Shown: piece after piece, positions 52,623-60,461 of the stretch
How positions within the stretch are numbered: position 1 is the first letter of the stretch
How the letters are laid out: each line of letters starts with the position of its first letter
NCBI GenBank assembly: GCA_033854175.1
Contig: JAWOKN010000054.1
Location: forward strand, 1-64,000
Source: DATKPE01 sp033854175
GTDB taxonomy: Bacteria; Bacteroidota; Ignavibacteria; UBA10030; SZUA-254
DNA: 64,000 bases
Direction: 5' to 3'
Made by a program: the position numbers and the translations under genes
Notes under the pieces: model-generated
The model's input: only the letters and a program-made list of their open reading frames with translations
The model's database searches: none
Told to the model about the DNA's origin: nothing

Positions 52623-53011
52623 AGACGAAAAAACTCGTAATACATTCAGATATCATCGCGGAGCATCTGCTCCAGCCGCCGGCGGGGCCTTCGGTCCTGC
52701 GGCGGGCGATGAGGGAATTTTTTTGCTATACAACGGTCGTCAATGCGATGGAGCTTTTTTCCTGCGGCACGTCCGCCCGGCATCAACGGGCGATCGAACA
52801 TGCACTCGGGGCGATGAAGATTCTCGGCGTGAACTCCCGCACGGCGAAAAATTTCGCGCTGCTCCTCCGGCGCTACCCTGACCGCCCCCTGGGCGATCTC
52901 CTTGTTGCCGGAATCTGCCTCGAAAGCAGACTTCCCCTCCTGACAGGTCTTCAGGAGAGGTTTTCGGGGATCAGACGGCTGACCCTGGTCGAGCCCCGGG
53001 CGATCGGATAA
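52619..53011 (+). CDS. PIN-domain protein (VapC-like, altered active site)
   Basis: The 130-residue protein has the layout of a VapC ribonuclease toxin: VIHSDIIAEHL at the N-terminus, NAMELFSCG with Glu45, GDLLVAGICLESRLPLLTG with Asp93 and a final strand LTLVEP. The first catalytic Asp of the usual DTN/DSD motif is His9, with Asp11 following, and the fourth acidic position (normally Asp before Phe) reads ERF. Activity may be reduced or changed. It lies between the AbrB-like gene and the vertex-protein pair, 63 bases before the latter. Confidence 0.72.
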   Translation: MKTKKLVIHSDIIAEHLLQPPAGPSVLRRAMREFFCYTTVVNAMELFSCGTSARHQRAIEHALGAMKILGVNSRTAKNFALLLRRYPDRPLGDLLVAGICLESRLPLLTGLQERFSGIRRLTLVEPRAIG

Positions 53012-53074
53012 CCGCCCCTGCACGCCCGGACCGCCGGCGGGGCGAAACGGACTATGGACAGATAAGAGGATACT

Positions 53075-53344
53075 ATGTTTCTCGGAAAAGTCATCGGCAC
53101 GGTCTGGGCAACCCGGAAGGATGAGGAACTGGTCGGGATGAAGTTTCAGATCGTCAAACATGTCGGCCTCGACTATACGACAAAGGATACATTTGTCGTC
53201 GCCGTCGATACCGTCCAGGCCGGCGTCGGCGACGTGGTCCTGGTCTGCTCGGGGAGCTCCGCACGCCAGACCGGCCTGACAAAGAATAAACCGGTCGACG
53301 CGGTCATCATGGCCGTCGTCGATAAACTCGATATCATGGACTGA
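53075..53344 (+). CDS. Bacterial microcompartment vertex protein (EutN/CcmL family), copy 1
   Basis: The 89-residue protein matches the EutN/CcmL (BMC-P) family, which forms pentamers that cap the corners of microcompartment shells. It starts with MFLGKVIGTVWATRKDE, has the central FVVAVDTVQAGVGDVVLVCSGSSAR and ends in KPVDAVIMAVVDKLDIMD, all family hallmarks. Length is normal. It is followed after 8 bases by a second copy. No BMC-H hexamer or BMC-T trimer gene is in the window. Confidence 0.95.
   Translation: MFLGKVIGTVWATRKDEELVGMKFQIVKHVGLDYTTKDTFVVAVDTVQAGVGDVVLVCSGSSARQTGLTKNKPVDAVIMAVVDKLDIMD
53082..53112 (+). repeat. Direct repeat shared by the two vertex genes, copy 1
   Basis: These 31 bases recur exactly at 53360-53390, within the first codons of each gene. 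The match continues for nine more bases with one mismatch. Confidence 0.9.
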
Positions 53345-53352
53345 GGCGGAGC

Positions 53353-53625
53353 GTGTTTTTCGGAAAAGTCATCGGCACGGTCTGGGCAACACGGAAGGAC
53401 GAACATACGACATCCTTTAAGCTGCAGTTCGTCCAGCCTCTGAACGCCCACCGCGAACCCGCCGGCGATCCCATCGTCGCCGTCGATACCGTCGGGGCCG
53501 GCCCCGGCGAAACCATCATGTATATCACCGCCCGCGAAGCAACGATCCCGCTTCCGGTCGATATGGCGCCCGTGGACGCCAGTATCGTCGGCATTATCGA
53601 CCGCATTGACGTAAACGGTCGGTGA
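53353..53625 (+). CDS. Bacterial microcompartment vertex protein (EutN/CcmL family), copy 2
   Basis: The 90-residue paralogue also starts with FGKVIGTVWATRKDE, but its middle has diverged (FKLQFVQPLNAHREPAGDPIVAVDTVGAGPGETIM), and it ends in APVDASIVGIIDRIDV. The start is a GTG with GGCGGAG upstream. The two copies share an exact 31-base DNA repeat at their 5' ends while the rest differs, which suggests gene conversion or constraint. Two distinct pentamers may cap the same or different shells. Confidence 0.93.
   Translation: MFFGKVIGTVWATRKDEHTTSFKLQFVQPLNAHREPAGDPIVAVDTVGAGPGETIMYITAREATIPLPVDMAPVDASIVGIIDRIDVNGR
53360..53390 (+). repeat. Direct repeat shared by the two vertex genes, copy 2
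   Basis: Second exact copy of the 31-base repeat at 53082-53112. Confidence 0.9.
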
Positions 53626-53678
53626 TTTTTTCGGGTCGAAATGTCACGGGTCTAGTGTTCTGTCACTAAGAGGAAAGC

Positions 53679-54536
53679 ATGGCAAAGGTTAATAAACAAT
53701 ATACCAACCGAGAGAGTCAGTCGCTGGATAAATACCTGCAGGAGATCGGACGGGTCGAGCTTCTTGACCCCGAGGAGGAGATTGAACTGGCCCGCAGGAT
53801 CAAAAAGGGGGACCAGAAAGCTCTTGAAAAACTGACAAAAGCGAACCTCCGGTTTGTCGTCAGCGTTGCCAAACAGTACCAGAATCAGGGATTGTCCCTC
53901 GGCGACCTCATCAACGAGGGGAACCTCGGCCTTATTAAGGCCGCCAAGAGGTTCGACGAAACCCGCGGGTTTAAATTCATCTCCTATGCCGTGTGGTGGA
54001 TCCGCCAGTCAATCCTCCAGGCACTCGCCGAACAGTCCCGCATCGTCCGCCTTCCACTCAACAGGGTGGGAGCCCTGAATAAGATCGGGAAGGCCTTCAG
54101 TACCCTCGAGCAGGAGTTTGAACGCGAACCGAGCGCAAGCGAACTGGCCGAGGAACTCGATATGTCCCTCTTCGAGGTCGCCGATACGCTGAAAATCTCG
54201 GGCCGCCACCTCTCCATGGATGCCCCCTTCGCCCAGGGCGAGGATAACCGCCTCCTGGATGTCATCCAGGATGAACGTACACCGCTGCCGGACCATTCCC
54301 TCATCAAGGAGTCCCTCAGCAAGGAGGTCGAACGCGCCCTCGGGACACTCACCGAACGCGAGGCGGAGGTCATCCGGCTCTACTTCGGCCTCGGCAGGGA
54401 ACATTCACTGACTCTGGAGGAGATCGGCGAGAAGTTCCAGCTCACCCGCGAACGCGTACGCCAGATCAAGGAAAAAGCCATACGGAGACTCCGCCACGCC
54501 TCGCGAAGTAAACAGCTGCGGGCGTACCTCGGTTGA
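53679..54536 (+). CDS. Primary-type RNA polymerase sigma factor (short form)
   Basis: The 285-residue protein has sigma regions 1.2 to 4.2 but no region 1.1: SLDKYLQEIGRVELLDPEEEIELARRIKKGD, KANLRFVVSVAKQYQNQGLSLGDLINEGNLGLIKAAKRFDETRGFKFISYAVWWIRQSI (2.1-2.4), and LTLEEIGEKFQLTRERVRQIKEKAIRRLRH (4.2). This short architecture is typical of the housekeeping sigma of Bacteroidetes and Chlorobi. It probably recognises the TTGnnn/TATATT promoters found across the window. Confidence 0.94.
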   Translation: MAKVNKQYTNRESQSLDKYLQEIGRVELLDPEEEIELARRIKKGDQKALEKLTKANLRFVVSVAKQYQNQGLSLGDLINEGNLGLIKAAKRFDETRGFKFISYAVWWIRQSILQALAEQSRIVRLPLNRVGALNKIGKAFSTLEQEFEREPSASELAEELDMSLFEVADTLKISGRHLSMDAPFAQGEDNRLLDVIQDERTPLPDHSLIKESLSKEVERALGTLTEREAEVIRLYFGLGREHSLTLEEIGEKFQLTRERVRQIKEKAIRRLRHASRSKQLRAYLG

Positions 54537-54546
54537 CAGGCCGGGA

Positions 54547-55095
54547 TTGAATCCCCGCCGGGTATATCGGTCCTCCATCCCCAGGCTCATCCGCCTCGGC
54601 CTCGGATTACTGTTGACCTGCACTGCCGCGTTTTCCCTCTCGTCCTGCTCAACCCGGGCCACCGTACGGTATGCACCGCCTCCCACGATCGATGCGTCTC
54701 CGGGAGATGAAAATAATCCGGGCATCGACCGCCATGCAATGCTCGTCGCCATCATGGCACTGATGTCGACTCCCTATGTTCATTATGGCCTCGACTCCAC
54801 CGGCATCGATTGCTCTGGCTTTACCGGCAGGATCTATGAACGCATCACCCACCGCCGCCTCCCCAGATCGGCACACGAACAGTTTGAAATCGGCCGGGAG
54901 GTGACGGGTTCGGAGATCAAATTCGGCGACCTTGTTTTTTTTCACCTCGATGAACCCGGCCCTTCACATGTCGGGATCTATGTCGGAGACGGTCTTTTCG
55001 CACACGCGAGCGTCTCGCGCGGTGTCACCGTTTCGCTTCTGGGAAGCGCCTATTACCGCGAACATTATGTCGGCGCCAGAAGGGTCGTCTATTGA
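54547..55095 (+). CDS. NlpC/P60-family lipoprotein
   Basis: The 182-residue protein starts at a TTG and has a lipoprotein signal with Cys34 in SLSSC. The C40 peptidase domain follows with catalytic Cys89 in GIDCSGFTGRIYE, His141 in PGPSHVGIYVGDG and a third polar residue downstream. It should be a cell-wall endopeptidase, like Spr/MepS, anchored to the envelope. It starts 10 bases after the sigma factor gene. Confidence 0.92.
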   Translation: MNPRRVYRSSIPRLIRLGLGLLLTCTAAFSLSSCSTRATVRYAPPPTIDASPGDENNPGIDRHAMLVAIMALMSTPYVHYGLDSTGIDCSGFTGRIYERITHRRLPRSAHEQFEIGREVTGSEIKFGDLVFFHLDEPGPSHVGIYVGDGLFAHASVSRGVTVSLLGSAYYREHYVGARRVVY

Positions 55096-55103
55096 TCGCT
55101 GCC

Positions 55104-55132
55104 TTGTTTTTCAGAACGTGGATATCTATATT
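55104..55132 (+). promoter_or_regulatory. Promoter of def-fmt
   Basis: TTGTTT (55104-55109), 17 bases, TATATT (55127-55132), 30 bases before the def ATG. Confidence 0.6.
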
Positions 55133-55161
55133 CATTACAGGGGTGTTTGAAAGATTTTCGC

Positions 55162-55719
55162 ATGGCAATACTTCCAATTTATACATACGGGACCAAGGTT
55201 CTCCGCAAAAAGGCCAAACCCGTCCGACAGGTCAACGATGAGATACTCTCCCTCATCGTCAATATGTTCGATACGATGCGGAATGCCAACGGTATCGGAC
55301 TCGCCGCGACCCAGGTCGGCCAGCTCCATCGCGTGATCACGATCGACCTGTCCGATGCCGAGGAGGGGAAGGAATTCAAACCTATCGTCCTGATTAACCC
55401 GGAAATCCTCGCCGAAAAGGGTACGCTGAAAATGGAGGAGGGATGCCTGAGTATCCCCGATGTCCGCGACGCCGTCGACCGGCCGGAGAGTGTGACGGTG
55501 AAGTTCCGGGACGCGAATTTCGCCGAAAAGGAGGTCAAGGTGTCGGGTCTCCTCGGCCGCGTCCTCCAGCACGAAATCGACCACCTCAACGGCGTCCTGT
55601 TCACCGACCGGCTCACCCCCGAACAGCAACAGACACATACCGATGCCCTGACAAAAATTCAGCAGGGCGCCATGAATGTCGACTATCCGGTCGTATCGGC
55701 CGATAGTGTAACCACCTAA
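55162..55719 (+). CDS. def: Peptide deformylase
   Basis: From the ATG at 55162 the product has 185 residues and begins MAILPIYTYGTKVLRKKA; a TTG fifteen bases upstream is less likely because it is close to the transcription start. The three motifs are present: NGIGLAATQVG, EEGCLSIPDV (Cys ligand) and QHEIDHLNG (two His ligands and the catalytic Glu). It removes the formyl group from new proteins, pairing with fmt downstream. Confidence 0.97.
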   Translation: MAILPIYTYGTKVLRKKAKPVRQVNDEILSLIVNMFDTMRNANGIGLAATQVGQLHRVITIDLSDAEEGKEFKPIVLINPEILAEKGTLKMEEGCLSIPDVRDAVDRPESVTVKFRDANFAEKEVKVSGLLGRVLQHEIDHLNGVLFTDRLTPEQQQTHTDALTKIQQGAMNVDYPVVSADSVTT

Positions 55720-55750
55720 GGTCAATTCTTTCTGCACGGTCACCGATTCT

Positions 55751-56680
55751 ATGCGAATTATTTTTATGGGAACACCGGAATTTGCCGTCCCGAGCCTCAG
55801 ATTGCTCGTCGAAAACCGCCTTCCCGTCGCCGCCGCCGTCACCACACCCGATAAACCCGCAGGCCGCGGCCAGCAGGTCACGCCGTCTGCCGTAAAATGC
55901 TTCGCTCTCGAGAATCACCTGGAGCTCCTTCAGCCCGAATCGCTCGGCGATCCGGCCTTCATTTCACGCCTCCAATCGCTCCGGCCGGATCTCTTCGTCG
56001 TCGTTGCCTTCCGGATTTTACCCCCGGCAGTCTATTCGATCCCGCGTTTGGGTGCGTTTAACCTCCATGCGTCCCTTCTTCCGAAATACCGGGGCGCAGC
56101 CCCGATCAACTGGGCGATCATCAACGGCGAACATGAAACGGGCGTGACAACGTTTTTTCTTGAGGAAAAAGTCGACACCGGCAATGTCATCCTCCAGGCA
56201 CGCGTGACGATCGGCGAGGATGAAACCGCCGGCGATCTCCATGACCGCCTGGCAGAGGTCGGAGCCGAGCTCGTCCTTTTGACCGTCCGGCTCATCGCCG
56301 ACGGGAAGGCCGTCCCGCAGAGACAGACCGGGGCTGCGTCACAGGCACCGAAGATTTTCCGGGATCACTGCATCATCTCCTGGTCAAAATCCGCCCGCGA
56401 GGTCCATAACCAGATACGGGGCCTCTCACCACGCCCCTGCGCGTTCACGTTCCACCGGTCAACTCAACTGAAGATGTACCGGACTCATTGCCTTCCCGAC
56501 TACCCATCCGACATCCCGGGTACGGTCCTCGAATCCGGATCCCGCCTTGTCGTCGCGTGCGGCTCGGGAGCCTTGGATGTGCTCGAACTGCAACAGGCCG
56601 GCAAGAAGAAGATGGGAACCGAGGAGTTTCTACGGGGCTATGGGATTTCCACGGGCCACACCTTCAGGGAGTCGTCATGA
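55751..56680 (+). CDS. fmt: Methionyl-tRNA formyltransferase
   Basis: The 309-residue protein has RIIFMGTPEFAVPSL at the N-terminus, the formyl-binding region with FNLHASLLPKYRGAAPINWAIINGEHETGVTTF (catalytic Asn/His region) and a C-terminal OB-like domain. It formylates initiator Met-tRNA. It ends in overlap with the rhodanese gene. Confidence 0.97.
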   Translation: MRIIFMGTPEFAVPSLRLLVENRLPVAAAVTTPDKPAGRGQQVTPSAVKCFALENHLELLQPESLGDPAFISRLQSLRPDLFVVVAFRILPPAVYSIPRLGAFNLHASLLPKYRGAAPINWAIINGEHETGVTTFFLEEKVDTGNVILQARVTIGEDETAGDLHDRLAEVGAELVLLTVRLIADGKAVPQRQTGAASQAPKIFRDHCIISWSKSAREVHNQIRGLSPRPCAFTFHRSTQLKMYRTHCLPDYPSDIPGTVLESGSRLVVACGSGALDVLELQQAGKKKMGTEEFLRGYGISTGHTFRESS

Positions 56681-57333
56681 AAAAAGAGTCAGGCAGCCGG
56701 AATATCGCTTTTATCCTCCTGGCAGGCATTGTCGCCGCGTTCGGGTATCATCTGTTTTCCCCGCACGGACTCCCCATCATCAGAACGGAAGCCGAGAAGA
56801 TCGAAGTCCCCGATTCGGCCCTCTTCGGCGGCGTGAAAACAGCCCCCGCACCCGCGGACCGCCCGGCACCTGCCGCAACCACCGGACAGGATACGGGAAC
56901 CCGCGGTGTTAAAGTCATCGCTCCGCTTCACCAGCAGGCGCTCGCCCACCCGGATTCAATCACAATTGTCCCGAAACCCGGGGCGAAGGACACGATCCGC
57001 ATCATCACCCTCCGGCAGTTTACACGCCTCATGAAGCAGGAAAAACCGCTCATCTTCGATGCCCGCGATTCGGCTTCCTATGCCGCGGGTCATGTCAGGG
57101 GGGCCCGGAATGCCGACGGGCTGCAGGCTGAGTCGTATTTTGAACGTCTGGTGCCGATTCCGAAGGATACACTGGTCATTATTTATTGCATCAACCCCGA
57201 ATGCCACCTCGGCCGCATGCTCGCCGATTTCATGGGCGCACTCGGGTTTACCAACCTTTTCCTCTATGATAACGGCTGGGATGAATGGATGAAGGCAAAA
57301 ATGCCCGTCGATACGAATATTGTCCGGTGGTGA
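56677..57333 (+). CDS. Membrane-anchored rhodanese-domain protein
   Basis: From an ATG overlapping the fmt stop by four bases the product has 218 residues. One N-terminal membrane helix (about residues 9-27) and a Pro/Ala-rich linker lead to a rhodanese domain (about 105-215) with FDARDSASYAAGHVRGARN and the Cys loop IIYCINPECHLGRML. It probably faces the periplasm and handles sulfur or thiol chemistry. The following MauE-like gene supports a redox role. Confidence 0.9.
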   Translation: MKKESGSRNIAFILLAGIVAAFGYHLFSPHGLPIIRTEAEKIEVPDSALFGGVKTAPAPADRPAPAATTGQDTGTRGVKVIAPLHQQALAHPDSITIVPKPGAKDTIRIITLRQFTRLMKQEKPLIFDARDSASYAAGHVRGARNADGLQAESYFERLVPIPKDTLVIIYCINPECHLGRMLADFMGALGFTNLFLYDNGWDEWMKAKMPVDTNIVRW

Positions 57334-57343
57334 GACCCCCCCC

Positions 57344-57820
57344 GTGAGAAGAGTCATCTTCCATCCGCTTCTTCTCCTTGTGGCCCGCTGGCTCCTGGGA
57401 CTGGTGTTCGTTTTTGCGGCCATCGAAAAGATCGCCGCCCCGGAGGTTTTTGCCATCTCGGTCGAGGCGTATAAACTGATCCCCGTCGCCGTTGTCAATA
57501 TCTTTGCGATCGTTATACCCTGGATCGAACTTCTCTGCGGCATCTTCCTCATCGGCGGTGTCTACCTCCGGGAGAGTGCCCTGATTTTGTCCTTTCTTCT
57601 CATTGTATTTGTTTTTGCCATTCTCTCGGCCATGATCCGCCACCTGAATATCGATTGCGGCTGCTTTGGCAAGCAGTATAGCTCGAATGTCGGATGGCCG
57701 AAGGTGCTGGAGGATGTCGGATTGCTCATCACCGGGCTCTATACCGCCCTTGCCTCCCGGAAACCGGCGGAGGCCGCACCACGCCCGGAGCCGGACGCGT
57801 TGACTTCCGATGGAAAATAA
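57344..57820 (+). CDS. MauE/DoxX-like membrane protein with a CxC motif
   Basis: From the GTG at 57344 the product has 158 residues and four transmembrane helices. The hallmark is IDCGCFGKQYSSNVGW in the last third, the Cys-x-Cys-Phe-Gly motif of MauE/DoxX-like proteins that move reducing equivalents or disulfides. A TTG within the rhodanese gene is an alternative start. Paired with the rhodanese it suggests an envelope thiol or sulfur pathway. Confidence 0.88.
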   Translation: MRRVIFHPLLLLVARWLLGLVFVFAAIEKIAAPEVFAISVEAYKLIPVAVVNIFAIVIPWIELLCGIFLIGGVYLRESALILSFLLIVFVFAILSAMIRHLNIDCGCFGKQYSSNVGWPKVLEDVGLLITGLYTALASRKPAEAAPRPEPDALTSDGK

Positions 57821-57828
57821 ATTATATT
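57800..57828 (+). promoter_or_regulatory. Promoter of the CopD-like/par operon
   Basis: TTGACT (57800-57805), 17 bases, TATATTG (from 57823), starting inside the last codons of the MauE-like gene. Confidence 0.65.
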
Positions 57829-57860
57829 GCACAGCACGCTAACTCACTGTATGAACATTT

Positions 57861-58352
57861 TTGTTGTCTATCTTGAGTTTTCTTCTCTGGGTCTGTAGCG
57901 GAATGCACGTCTTCGGCATAACCGTCTGGCTGGGGGGATTGATGTTCCAGAGCGCGGTCATGACTCCCGTCATGCAGAAGGTGCCGCAGCAAACACAGGC
58001 TGCCATCCGCCTTCTTTCAAAGCGTTTTACGGGTTTTATCTGGATGAGCGTCTGGACAATCCTTGTCACCGGGGTCATTATGATGCTCCTGGATCCCCGG
58101 TTCACCTGGTTTCATTATAACAACCGGTGGTCGGTCTTCCTCCTCTGGAAACAGATCATTTTCATCCTGATGATCTTCTATGCATTCGGCCATGCGCGTA
58201 TGCTCGAGTACCTCAACGTCCCCTCGTCAAACGGGGGGTATGATGAAAAGGCCGGCCTCTACCGCCAGCGGCTCTACCAGTTCAGAACCATCAGTATTGT
58301 CCTGGGGATTCTTGCACTCTTCCTCGGCGTTGCGATGAAAGTCTATGGGTAA
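57861..58352 (+). CDS. CopD-like integral membrane protein
   Basis: The 163-residue protein has four transmembrane helices and resembles the CopD/DUF4149 family: an early GMHVFGITVWLGGLMF with His, and RFTGFIWMSVWTILVTGVIMML. It starts at a TTG and overlaps parA by eight bases. A role in copper or heme handling is possible from the family, but the substrate is not known. Confidence 0.8.
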   Translation: MLSILSFLLWVCSGMHVFGITVWLGGLMFQSAVMTPVMQKVPQQTQAAIRLLSKRFTGFIWMSVWTILVTGVIMMLLDPRFTWFHYNNRWSVFLLWKQIIFILMIFYAFGHARMLEYLNVPSSNGGYDEKAGLYRQRLYQFRTISIVLGILALFLGVAMKVYG

Positions 58353-59142
58353 GGTCATTACCATAGCGAATCAGAAGGGCGGGGTCGGCAAAACAACCAC
58401 CGCCATCAACCTGGCCGCGGGCGTCGCGGTGTCGGAATCGTCCACTCTCCTCATCGATACGGACCCGCAGGCAAACTCCACGAGCGGCCTCGGCGTGGAT
58501 CATCATGATTCGTACCTGAATGTCTATGATGTCCTGATTAATGGCATCGATCCGCCCGATGCCGTCATGAAGACCGAAATGCCCTTTCTCTCCCTCCTTC
58601 CGTCGCATATCGATCTTGTCGGCGCCGAGGTGGAAATGGTCGCGATCGAGAACCGCGAACGGATTATGCTCGATGCCGTGACGAGACTCAGGGACGCCTA
58701 TGACTACATTTTCATCGACTGCCCCCCGTCACTCGGCCTGCTCACCCTTAATAGCCTCGTCGCTTCGGATACGGTCCTCATACCCGTCCAGTGCGAGTAT
58801 TATGCCCTCGAGGGCCTCGGCCAGCTCCTCAATACGATTACGATGGTGAAACAGAGCCTCAACCCGAAACTCGACATCGAAGGGGTCCTCCTGACGATGT
58901 TCGACCGCCGCCTGCGCCTCTCGAACCAGATCGTCGAGGAGGTCAGAAGGCATTTCGGGGAGAAGGTCTATTCGACGATTATTTCCCGGAATGTGCGCCT
59001 CTCCGAGGCCCCCAGCTACGGGAAACCGGTCCTTTTGTATGAAGCGGTCTCGTCGGGTGCGCGAAATTATATGGAACTTGCAAAGGAATTCCTGCGCAGA
59101 CAGTCAGCAACACCTGTCTCCCAGGAAATACATCTTTCGTGA
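58345..59142 (+). CDS. parA: Chromosome-partitioning ATPase ParA (Soj)
   Basis: The 265-residue protein has the deviant Walker A KGGVGKTTTAINLAAG, Walker B IDTDPQANSTSG and FIDCPPSLGLLTLNSL. The short N-terminus without a helix-turn-helix marks a chromosomal Soj type. It acts with ParB in origin segregation. Confidence 0.97.
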   Translation: MGKVITIANQKGGVGKTTTAINLAAGVAVSESSTLLIDTDPQANSTSGLGVDHHDSYLNVYDVLINGIDPPDAVMKTEMPFLSLLPSHIDLVGAEVEMVAIENRERIMLDAVTRLRDAYDYIFIDCPPSLGLLTLNSLVASDTVLIPVQCEYYALEGLGQLLNTITMVKQSLNPKLDIEGVLLTMFDRRLRLSNQIVEEVRRHFGEKVYSTIISRNVRLSEAPSYGKPVLLYEAVSSGARNYMELAKEFLRRQSATPVSQEIHLS

Positions 59143-59148
59143 ACACAC

Positions 59149-60057
59149 ATGGCTAAGGTAAAAGGCGGCCTCGGAAAAGGTTTGTCCGCTCTCATCCGGA
59201 CCGGACAGGACGATCTTCCCGCTCAGGATCTCCTCGGCGCCAGGACCGAACGGGGAGCGGAAGGTTCGATATCCCATCTTCCCCTTGCTTCGATTGCTCC
59301 GAATCCATTCCAGCCCCGTGCTGATTTTGACCCGCAGGCCCTCGATGAACTGAAGGAATCGATCAAACAAAAAGGGGTCATCCAGCCCGTTACCGTCCGG
59401 CGGAAGGACTCCGGATCGTATGAACTCATCTCGGGCGAACGCCGCATCCGCGCCTGCACCGAACTCGGCCTCAAGACGATCCCTGCCTATGTCCTCAGGA
59501 TCAAGGATGATCAGGAGATGCTCGAACTTGCCCTCATCGAGAACCTCCAGCGCGAACACCTGAACCCCATCGAGATCGCCATCTCATACCAGCGGCTTCT
59601 CCATGATGTCGGCCTTACCGCCGAGGAAATCGCCAAGAAGGTGAGCAAGGACCGCACAACGATCGTCAACTTCCTCCGCCTCCTGAAACTCCCCCCGCAG
59701 ATTCAGGACGCGCTCCGGAAGGGAACCCTTACCATCGGTCACGCCCGCGCACTGGTCAGCGTCCCCGACGAGAAACTCCAACTCCGGCTCTTCGAACGGG
59801 TCGTCAAAAAAGGCCTCAACGTTCGGCAGGTTGAGAAGCTTGTCCGGGATGTCGGGAAGAAGACCGAGAAGAAACCCCACCGGCCTCAGAGTGCCGGGAG
59901 CGCCATCGATGACCTGGCCCGCCGTCTGCAGCAGATCCTTGCCACACGCGTGCGCATCGCCCTCACGGACGGCGAGAAGGGGGAGATCCATATCGAGTTC
60001 TATTCCACCGACGATCTGGGACGCCTCTTTGACCTCATATCAACAATCGAACAATGA
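59149..60057 (+). CDS. parB: Chromosome-partitioning protein ParB (Spo0J)
   Basis: The 302-residue protein starts MAKVKGGLGKGLSALI, has the CTP-binding ISGERRIRACTELGL and ENLQREHLNPIEIAISYQRL segments, and a helix-turn-helix for parS binding. A parS site (TGTTTCACGTGAAACA type) was not noticed in the window. It overlaps ridA by four bases. Confidence 0.97.
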   Translation: MAKVKGGLGKGLSALIRTGQDDLPAQDLLGARTERGAEGSISHLPLASIAPNPFQPRADFDPQALDELKESIKQKGVIQPVTVRRKDSGSYELISGERRIRACTELGLKTIPAYVLRIKDDQEMLELALIENLQREHLNPIEIAISYQRLLHDVGLTAEEIAKKVSKDRTTIVNFLRLLKLPPQIQDALRKGTLTIGHARALVSVPDEKLQLRLFERVVKKGLNVRQVEKLVRDVGKKTEKKPHRPQSAGSAIDDLARRLQQILATRVRIALTDGEKGEIHIEFYSTDDLGRLFDLISTIEQ

Positions 60058-60461
60058 TGCCGAAATCTCCAGTCCTGACAAAAAATGCCCCTCCCCCCAT
60101 CGGCCCCTATAACCAGGCCATCACCACCGAGGGGCCGCTGGTCTTTACCGCAGGGCAGATTCCCATAGACCCGGAATCCGGACAGATCGTTCCGGGCGAT
60201 ATCAGCGCTCAGACCAGACAGGTGATCCTGAACCTCAGCGCCATCCTCGAAGAGGCCGGCGCCTCCCTCGATATGGTCGTGAAAACCACCGTCTACCTGA
60301 AGGATATGAGCGAGTTCGATGCCATGAATAAGGTCTATGCCGAGTATTTCCACTCAGTTCCCCCCGCACGGTCTACCGTCGAAGTCAGCCGCCTCCCGAA
60401 AAATGTCAGCGTCGAGATCGATGCGGTTGCGGTTCTTCCGGTCCGGGGCCCGAAACGTTGA
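60054..60461 (+). CDS. RidA-family enamine/imine deaminase
   Basis: The 135-residue protein is a RidA/YjgF member: IGPYNQAI, GQIPIDPESGQIV, Arg near VPPARSTVEVSRLPKNVSVEIDAVAV. It clears reactive enamines from pyridoxal-phosphate enzymes. It is inserted between parB and the DUF5683 gene, with four-base overlaps on both sides. Confidence 0.95.
   Translation: MMPKSPVLTKNAPPPIGPYNQAITTEGPLVFTAGQIPIDPESGQIVPGDISAQTRQVILNLSAILEEAGASLDMVVKTTVYLKDMSEFDAMNKVYAEYFHSVPPARSTVEVSRLPKNVSVEIDAVAVLPVRGPKR

Noticed and set aside
58345..60057. Replication origin next to parAB
   Set aside because: There is no dnaA, gidA or cluster of DnaA boxes nearby, and the strand bias does not appear to change sign.
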